Assembly: GCA_028583415.1 (NCBI GenBank) | Contig: CM053271.1 | Span: forward strand, 91,530,584 to 91,594,583 | DNA: 64,000 bases | Direction: 5' to 3' | Source of the DNA: Protea cynaroides | Lineage: Eukaryota; Streptophyta; Magnoliopsida; Proteales; Proteaceae | Shown here: positions 58,012 through 64,000 of the stretch, one piece after another | Position numbering within the stretch: the first letter of the stretch is position 1 | How the letters are laid out: the number at the start of each line of letters is the position of its first letter | Position numbers and translations under genes: made by a program | The notes under the pieces: generated by a model | Database searches by the model: none | Seen by the model: the letters and a program-made list of their open reading frames with translations, nothing else | Told to the model about the DNA's origin: nothing

Positions 58012-60214
58012 TGTAAGACCCGTGTCAATCTAACCGGTCTTCCCACCTTGTACCAGGTCTACCTATCATGGTTGAGCCAAGTGGACCAAGTGCGTAAAGG
58101 AAATCACAAAACCAAGTATGAATTTAACCTAAAAACAGTAAATTTGAGGATAGGGTCGCATGCCTAAATAGGTAGGGTTGACCCCACCTCAACAGAAGTC
58201 CAACCCATGACTTTTCAGTCGTAGATAGGGTCGACGGATCCTGCGACCCTATGATTGACCCTATGATGACAGACTGAAACCGTAAATTAGGAAACTTTCC
58301 TTATTTCAAGGAGTCATTTCTTAATCTCGATGGGACTTATTTTGGGAGGTTTTCCTCTATAAATAGGACGTCCCTTAGCCTATTTCACTCCTTTTAGAAC
58401 CCTAATTGAAAGTGAGAGAAAGAGAAGGAGAAGGAAGAGAAGAAGAGAAGGAAAATTGGAGAAAAGACTAAGGAAGAGGAGAAACTTCAGAGAAACCTCT
58501 GAATCTCAGCCAACTTCAGGTATGAGTCTAATTCCCTCATGAATTAAGAGCCTAGAATGGAATATAAAGAAGTTAGGATTAGGAGAAACCCAAATCATCT
58601 ATCCATGGATGAGCTTCGAAGGAATCCATGTAAGTAATCATCATAGGCAATGGAAAGTGTGTAAAAATCATAGTTATGAATCATAGAACAATATTTGAAT
58701 GGACCTACAAGACCTCAAGATCGATTACATACCCTCGGGAAGTCCCAGGGAGGGTGTGGTCGCACATAGGGTCGATTGATAACTGACCCCTTGTTCGACC
58801 CTACACCTAGGGTCGATTAGGTAACCGACCCTAGGTACTACCCTACCTACGACCCTATGATTTCAATTAGTCTAAATTTATTGGAATTAATTCTAATTAG
58901 AATCTATCGACTTGTTAGGTTTTCCTAGTGATTTAAAAGTGACTCTTAAAGCTTGAACAATGATCTACACTCAATCAAAGGTGAGGGAACAAGACCTAAA
59001 CCAATTGGATAATAAAAAGCTATTTTGCTTATTGAGTCCTATACCATGATTGATTCTATGTGTGTTTGAGTATATTGTGCATTAAACATGTCATCCAATA
59101 TTCCTGCTATTACTGTTCATGCATAATTAATTTCGTTTATTTATAACATGATGATGATGGTGATGTTAGGAATAGGCATGTGAATGTTTGTGTGTGGTTA
59201 GTGTATTTGATGCGAGTGGGGCATCAGGGGGAGGACGTGATATCGTGGTGTGTCCTGGTCACCAGACTCTATCCCTATCTCTACTCAAGTCTTGTCCACT
59301 AACATCATCGTATCGCCATTACCTTAGCAGAGCTATTACGTCGTAGGGCATCAAGGGAGGTGGTCTCGGACCGTATAGTCTCTGACTCTGCCGGGGGGCC
59401 TTAGCTCTATCTCTATGGACGTATTGAGGGATGCTGGGGTGAGGCCTTGGATACACTATTTGACATTAGGGTTGGTTAGTTGCGAGCCTAGTTTGCAAGC
59501 CCTCGCCAATAGGGGCTTACGTGTTGGAATGGGAGCATGTGGTACTTTAATGCTGATACCCATTGGGTACACTGTTTCCATGGTGGGTGCATGTGGGACG
59601 GCAATGCTGATATTCATTGGGCGGCTTCGCACACTCTTGTATGGAGTTGAGGCGGCCTCCGAACCTTTCTATAGCACATTGCATACTTATAAACCAGACC
59701 ACATATATGAATTGAATGCATGCATATGTTTGTTACATTGTTTTGTTTGCTCATTGAGCCGTGATGCGTGCTCACCCTTTTTGATGTCAAATATTTTAGT
59801 TGATAATGCAGGTACAACGGTTGAAGACTACATGAATGCTCCTGTGTACGGGAAAGCGGGGGCAATGGACGCTGAAGTGATGATGGGGTCGCATGATTCG
59901 ACATGCGAGTGCAACTCCTGTGTTTTTTATTAGACTTTTATTTGGATTATACAGACAATGTATTTGAATTAACTATTTAAGTTTATGTCTCAGTCTTTTT
60001 GAGAATAATTGGTTAAATTATTTATTTTATCACATTTAGATTCTCAGTTCATTTAATATTTAAGACTTCCGCTATTGTGTATTTACTCTGATTATTGTCG
60101 TGGATATGTATGGTTTAAGCAAACGGGCACAGTCTATTTGAGATCCTGGTTGAACCGTTGGTTTATTAGCGGTTCATCACACCATTCTGAATAGTGTGGA
60201 ATTGGGGTGTGACA
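58012..60214 (+). repeat. 3' LTR of E6 (2203 bp)
   Basis: TGTAAGACCCGTGTC to GGGGTGTGACA, followed by the target duplication CTGTC. Very similar to 35033-37262, with small indels in the CGACCC cluster 1. TATA at 58355-58367. Confidence 0.95.
59415..59933 (+). CDS. LTR-embedded Cys-motif ORF (E6 3' LTR, 172 codons)
   Basis: Same length and plan as 36464-36982, ending STCECNSCVFY. Amino-acid differences from the 5' LTR copy are few and the frame has no stop, although both copies have been free to drift since insertion. Function unknown. Confidence 0.45.
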   Translation: MDVLRDAGVRPWIHYLTLGLVSCEPSLQALANRGLRVGMGACGTLMLIPIGYTVSMVGACGTAMLIFIGRLRTLLYGVEAASEPFYSTLHTYKPDHIYELNACICLLHCFVCSLSRDACSPFLMSNILVDNAGTTVEDYMNAPVYGKAGAMDAEVMMGSHDSTCECNSCVFY

Positions 60215-60483
60215 CTGTCTGTATCATTGTGATTACCCACCACCTGAAGGTTGCAATAGAACTGCTTCACCAGAGCAGGACAAGTGCAAGCCTCATATGA
60301 TATCACGGGAAGCCAACCCATGTCCCTAAAAGCCCCATCTACGTTAAACAAGGCTAGATTAGCCAAGTTTACACAGCGACCCCCTTTCACCTTTTTACGC
60401 TCATAACGAGCATACTGAGCCTCTACCTCATTAGAGCGGAAACGAATGGGATAATGAGCTCTGGGAACTTTGGTGCGAGCCAT
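60215..60483 (-). pseudogene. Antisense ORF of E5, N-terminal part
   Basis: From ATG 60483 (MARTKVPRAHYPIRFRSN) through KKVKGGRCVNLANLALFNVD, MGWLPVISYEA and LVKQFYCNLQVVGNHND, open to the E6 junction; the frame continues for a few codons into the E6 LTR by chance. Gln is present where E6 and E3 have a stop, so this copy shows the ancestral reading. GTGTCCTTGCAG just upstream resembles a splice acceptor. Joins 34026-35032. Confidence 0.75.
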
Positions 60484-61554
60484 GCTATCTGCAAGGACAC
60501 AGACAAATAGAAAGGATATTAGTTATAGAGCAAAACTCAAAATTTTGAGCATTATAACAACATGATTGGGCCAAAAGCCTCACTTTTCACCCAAACAGTT
60601 GGGCAGGAGGACTTACATATGTTTTAAACCACCCTGCAAAGCTCATACAGTTGGAAATTTATGCTAGGAAGGTCGAATTTGAAGAAATTTCAACAATTTG
60701 GAAAAAAAAAACCCAAAAATTAGGTCAAAAGTGGAAAATTTCAAGTTTCTAAAAAATTAACCGATGAAACTCAAATTTTCTTGAGGGTTTTCGTCCATTG
60801 GGTGGCCAATAGCAAAAGCCCCTAATAAAAATCAAATATTTACGGTTAAAAAAATTTTAATTTGAAGAAAACGCTATAAATGGAGAAAAATCTATTTTTG
60901 AAAGCTTAAAAATGAGGACCAGTAGAGAACATACCTGAAGGAAAGGAAGGGAGGTCGTGAATGGAAGAAATAATCACCAAACATGAGGGGTCGATACTGT
61001 AGCAACTCAGGGGAAGCGAGTTGACTGACCATGAACAGCAATCTGTGCAGTTGAAGGGAAAAAGAGAAGTGGGAAATGATTCCAAAAATCAGGTTTAAAA
61101 ACCTGATTTGGGGTCGTGCGGTTGCAGAATTCGACTAAACCGGCGACCCTATGACCGACCCCAGGATCGATCCTAGGCTCTCGGTGAGTTGACAGACCTC
61201 GTGTGGTCAGACCCTGTGGTCGGACATATACCAACCCTACAATCGACCCCAGGCTCTCGGTGAGCTGACAGACATCATGCGGTTGGACCCTGTGGTCAGA
61301 CATATACCGACCCTATGACCGACCCTAAGCTCTAAGTGAGCTGACAGGGTTTTGTGAGATCGCATACCCTGTAGTCGAACATAGTGCGACCCCACCATCG
61401 ACCCTACGATGGAAAATATAGTATTTTGACTGAATGACTTGAAAAGTTGGAATTTTACATTGATTAGTTGGATTTTGACATGGGAATGACTTATATAATG
61501 ATTTCCTCACGCGATATATGATTTTTTCAGACACTACCACCACTAGAACAGGAA
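60484..61554 (+). other. Leader of E5 between antisense ORF and gag
   Basis: Non-coding. Has the ACTGTAGCAACTCAG/GCGAGTTGA block (60996-61024), a three-unit GGTCG-rich array (about 61165-61400) with CTCTCGGTGAG and CTGACAG per unit, and ATGATTTTTTCAG before ACACTACCACC, 24 bp ahead of the gag ATG. That is the strongest acceptor-like sequence of the three leaders. Confidence 0.6.
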
Positions 61555-62832
61555 ATGGCTGGGCGAAGAGTAACTAGGTGAGATCATAACCCAATTCCAC
61601 CACCACCACCTGTGGAGGAAGACAGCCATGAAAATCTTGAAGGACAAAGGAATCAGAATATGGTAACACCAGGAGCTAATGGCCAGGCAAATCCTACAAA
61701 CTTGCCAGCCCCACCTACAGATTTGGCTACAGCAGTAATGAACTTGGCACAACAGCTGCAACAAATACAGCAGGTGCAAGCCAATATGCAAGATGCTATA
61801 GGAATGGTTTTTCCAGCTGTACATACTACACCTATGCCAGCCAGACAAGCTAGTACAATACCAGGGGGTAGCAACACGATGCCCCAAGCACCTCAAACGC
61901 CAGTAGTACAAGCTCCAGTATAGAACCCTGAGGTAGCCCAAGGTAGTTACCAGTATCAACCACCTATGTATGGGGCCTATGATCAGTATCAGTTGGACCA
62001 CTCTCGACTGATCGAGCGTTTTCTGAAAATGAAACCTAAGGAATATAATGGCAAGCCAGCAGATCCTTTGTGGCCAGCTCACTGGATCGACGAAATGGAA
62101 AGGAACTTCATGATGATGACAGTTAATGAGGAGGAGAAAGTACTGTGTGCAACATTTATGCTGAAAGGCGATGCACACCACTGGTGGAAGTCTACTCGGA
62201 CTTATCTGTTAACTAAGCACGCCCAATTGACCTAGGCTATCTATAAAGAGGCATTTTTTGAGAAGTATTTTCTCAGAAGTTTCAGAGACGCCATGGAAAG
62301 AGAGTTCCTGAGTTTGTAACAGGGACAGATGACTGTGGATGCATACCAACAGCGTTATGAAGAGCTGTTTTTCTTTGCTCCCTCCAGCATGCAGGAGAAA
62401 AATACTAAAACCCAAAGGTTCGTCATGGGACTTAGGGGAAGCATTTGAGAGTATGTTTTGGGGCTAGAAAATAAAGTTTATAACGAAGCCATACAGATTG
62501 CTCGAGTGCTAGAATCGAGCCAGAGAAAGAGCTACTTTGCTCAGAATAGGGGTATCAAAAGGCTGAATGGAAATTCTTATAATGGAGGGAACACAAAGAC
62601 ATTTAAACCCTTCTGTACTCAAGGCTTTAATGCTACAGCCAAGACTACTCCAACAGCCCAACCGCAACAAAAGCAAAATAACAAAGGAGTGAAATGCTAT
62701 AACTGTAATCAAGTGGGACATTATTCCAGGGAGTGTCCTAAGCCCAGGAAGCAGCTACAGCAAGGAAAGATTTATGTAGTTACATCTGAGGATGCTGCCG
62801 CATCACCTGATGTGGTCACAGATATGACCTGA
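61555..62832 (+). pseudogene. gag: gag of E5
   Basis: Starts MAGRRVTR at 61555. Pro-rich, Gln-rich (LAQQLQQIQQVQANMQ), Gag domain HWIDEMERNFMMM, knuckle CYNCNQVGHYSREC (62695-62738), and end VVTDMT with TGA 62830. Stops: TGA near 61579, TAG 61921 (Gln), TAG 62233 (Trp; same place as in E3), TAA near 62318 and TGA near 62446. Otherwise the frame is kept throughout, so few indels. Confidence 0.9.
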
Positions 62833-62890
62833 ATCTTTCATTTTGTATTACCTTATGTGAGCATGTAGACTAAATTAAAACAAATCACAG
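62822..62890 (+). other. gag-pol intron of E5 (donor mutated)
   Basis: 69 nt. The donor reads ATATGACC instead of GTATGACC (G to A at the first base); the acceptor AATCACAG and the GACTAAA motif are intact. Canonical splicing would fail in this copy. Confidence 0.65.
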
Positions 62891-64000
62891 GTATCGTACC
62901 TATTAATGGCATACCCGCTAGAGTACTCTTTGATTCTGGAGCTACTCATTCTTTTATATCTGTGTCATTTGGAAAGAAACTAAATCTACCCCTCAGATCT
63001 TTAGACTACAAATTACTTGTACGATCACCTATGGGATTAGAAGTGGAACTATAAAAAGGTTATGGACCATGTCCAGTTCTTATTAGCGAGAAAATTTTGG
63101 ATGCAACCTTGATTCAACTCGAGATGGCAGACTTTGACGTTATCTTGGGAATGGATTGGTTAGCTCGGCATTCTACAAACCTATTATGTGCAGAAAATAA
63201 ATTGACATTTAAAGACAAGGAAGGAGCAGAGTTTAGTTTTGTGGGAACCAGACTACCCCGTAAACAAAAACTCATCATCTCTGCATTAAAGGCCAGAAAA
63301 TGCCTCGAGAAAGGAGGAGTTGGGTATCTAGTATCCGTGGTCAACCTCACCAAGGAAGTACCACGAATGGAGGATATTGATGTTGTGCGTGACTTCCCAG
63401 ATGTATTTCCTGAGGAATTATTAGGACTACCACCTGACCGAGCGACAGAGTTCGTTATAGATCTTATACCTGGAACCGCACCAGTATCTAAAGCACCCTA
63501 TCGAATGGCTCCTACTGAACTGAATGAACTAAAGGTACAGTTACAGGAATTACTGGACAAGGATTATATCAGACCCAACATATCACCATGGGGAGCGCTA
63601 GTATCGTTTGTAAAAAAGAAGGACGGTAGTGTTCGACTATGTATAGACTATCGAGAGTTGAATAAGCTTACAATCAAGAATCGGTACCCATTGCCTCGGA
63701 TCGATGACTTGTTCGATCAGTTGCAAGGGGCCAAGGTGTTCTCCAAGATTGATCTTCGGTCAGGATACCATCAGTTGAAGATTAAAGAAGGTGATATTCC
63801 GAAAACAGCATTCAGAACAAGATATGGACATTATAAATTTTTAGTCATGTCTTTTGGATTAACTAATGCACCGGCAACTTTTATGGAACTCATGAATCAG
63901 GTATTCCATGATATGTTGGATACGCCAGTCATTGTGTTTATTGATGATATATTGGTCTACTCCAAAGACAAAGAAACTCATGTCGTGAATCTAAGAGCCA
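62891..64000 (+). pseudogene. pol: pol of E5, protease and most of RT (cut by window)
   Basis: Protease DSGATHSF, then TAA 63052-63054 (GAA in relatives). After that the frame is open to the window end through DVILGMDWLARHST, FPEELLGLPPDRA, the RT motifs LCIDYRELNKLTIKNRYPLP and KIDLRSGYHQLKIKEGDIPK, and the catalytic FIDDIL just before the edge. The best-preserved RT N-terminal half in the window. Confidence 0.92.

Larger units (their letters stand above)
35033..60214 (+). mobile_element. E6: full-length Tekay-like element hosting the LARD
   Basis: Both LTRs, primer site, antisense ORF, leader, gag, intron, pol and polypurine tract are present. Target duplication CTGTC is at 35028-35032 and 60215-60219. 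Without the nested LARD (and its duplicated CTGAC) it is about 11.8 kb. It is inserted in the antisense ORF of E5. Gag, pol and the antisense ORF all carry stops, so it is not autonomous as it stands. Within its branch it is younger than E5 and older than the LARD. Confidence 0.95.
31442..64000 (+). mobile_element. E5: Tekay-like element, interrupted by E6, runs off the window
   Basis: Pieces 31442-35032 (5' LTR, primer site, C-terminal antisense ORF) and 60215-64000 (N-terminal antisense ORF, leader, gag, intron, protease and most of RT). It is inserted in E3 RT after GGTTA. The 3' half and its target duplication are beyond the right edge. Confidence 0.92.

Noticed and set aside
1..64000. 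A host gene, tRNA or rRNA gene
   Set aside because: Every recognisable coding block is element-derived and the tRNA-like stretches are only primer binding sites next to LTRs.

Overview
This window looks like intergenic heterochromatin from a large, repeat-rich flowering-plant nuclear genome. I found no host gene, tRNA, rRNA or CRISPR array. Almost every base belongs to LTR retrotransposons that have inserted into one another. The plant assignment rests on chromodomain-bearing Ty3/gypsy elements resembling the Tekay/Del chromovirus lineage, on initiator-Met tRNA primer sites, and on an antisense ORF resembling the plant-specific 'putative plant transposon protein' (Transposase_32) family.

Layout (my names). 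E1 (1-6899, +) is the 3' part of a Tekay-like element: gag, a short intron, pol and the 3' LTR. It ends in B2 (6900-9774 and 19653-19816), a diverged relative of the LARD LTR described below. B2 is split by E2 (9775-19647, -), a decayed element with both LTRs and ATTCC target-site duplications (TSDs). B2 itself interrupts the 5' LTR of E3 (+; pieces 19817-21820 and 28242-31441). E3's antisense ORF is split by E4 (21821-28241, -), which belongs to another subfamily and has lost its 5' end. E3's reverse transcriptase is split by E5 (+; pieces 31442-35032 and 60215-64000, continuing past the window). E5's antisense ORF is split by E6 (35033-60214, +, TSD CTGTC). E6's reverse transcriptase is split by a 13.4-kb LARD-like element (41968-55358, -, TSD CTGAC). 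That element has 4.26-4.27-kb LTRs, an Arg-type primer site and no coding capacity. The nesting order makes E3 oldest and the LARD youngest on its branch.

Plan of the Tekay-like elements. From 5' to 3' they carry: a 2.2-2.3-kb LTR (TG...CA, TATA box about 365 bp in); a primer binding site (PBS) for initiator-Met tRNA; an antisense ORF of about 420 codons; a leader ending in an acceptor-like sequence before the gag ATG; gag with one CCHC knuckle; a 68-73-nt GT-AG intron with an in-frame stop just inside its donor; pol (PR-RT-RNaseH-IN-chromodomain); a polypurine tract (PPT); and the 3' LTR. Unspliced RNA would yield Gag alone, and spliced RNA Gag-Pol. Each LTR also carries a short frame-conserved ORF ending in a Cys-rich motif. 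Dense CGACCC/GGGTCG inverted-repeat clusters occupy fixed positions and are replaced by ACCGGT-type clusters in the E4 subfamily.

The best candidates for something undescribed are the gag/pol intron switch, the antisense ORF with its own acceptor-like site, the LTR-embedded Cys ORF, and the positional motif clusters. All gag, pol and antisense ORFs seen here carry stops or frameshifts (E5 pol is only partly visible), so any activity would have to come from relatives elsewhere in the genome. Boundaries were found by eye. No alignment or database search was run.
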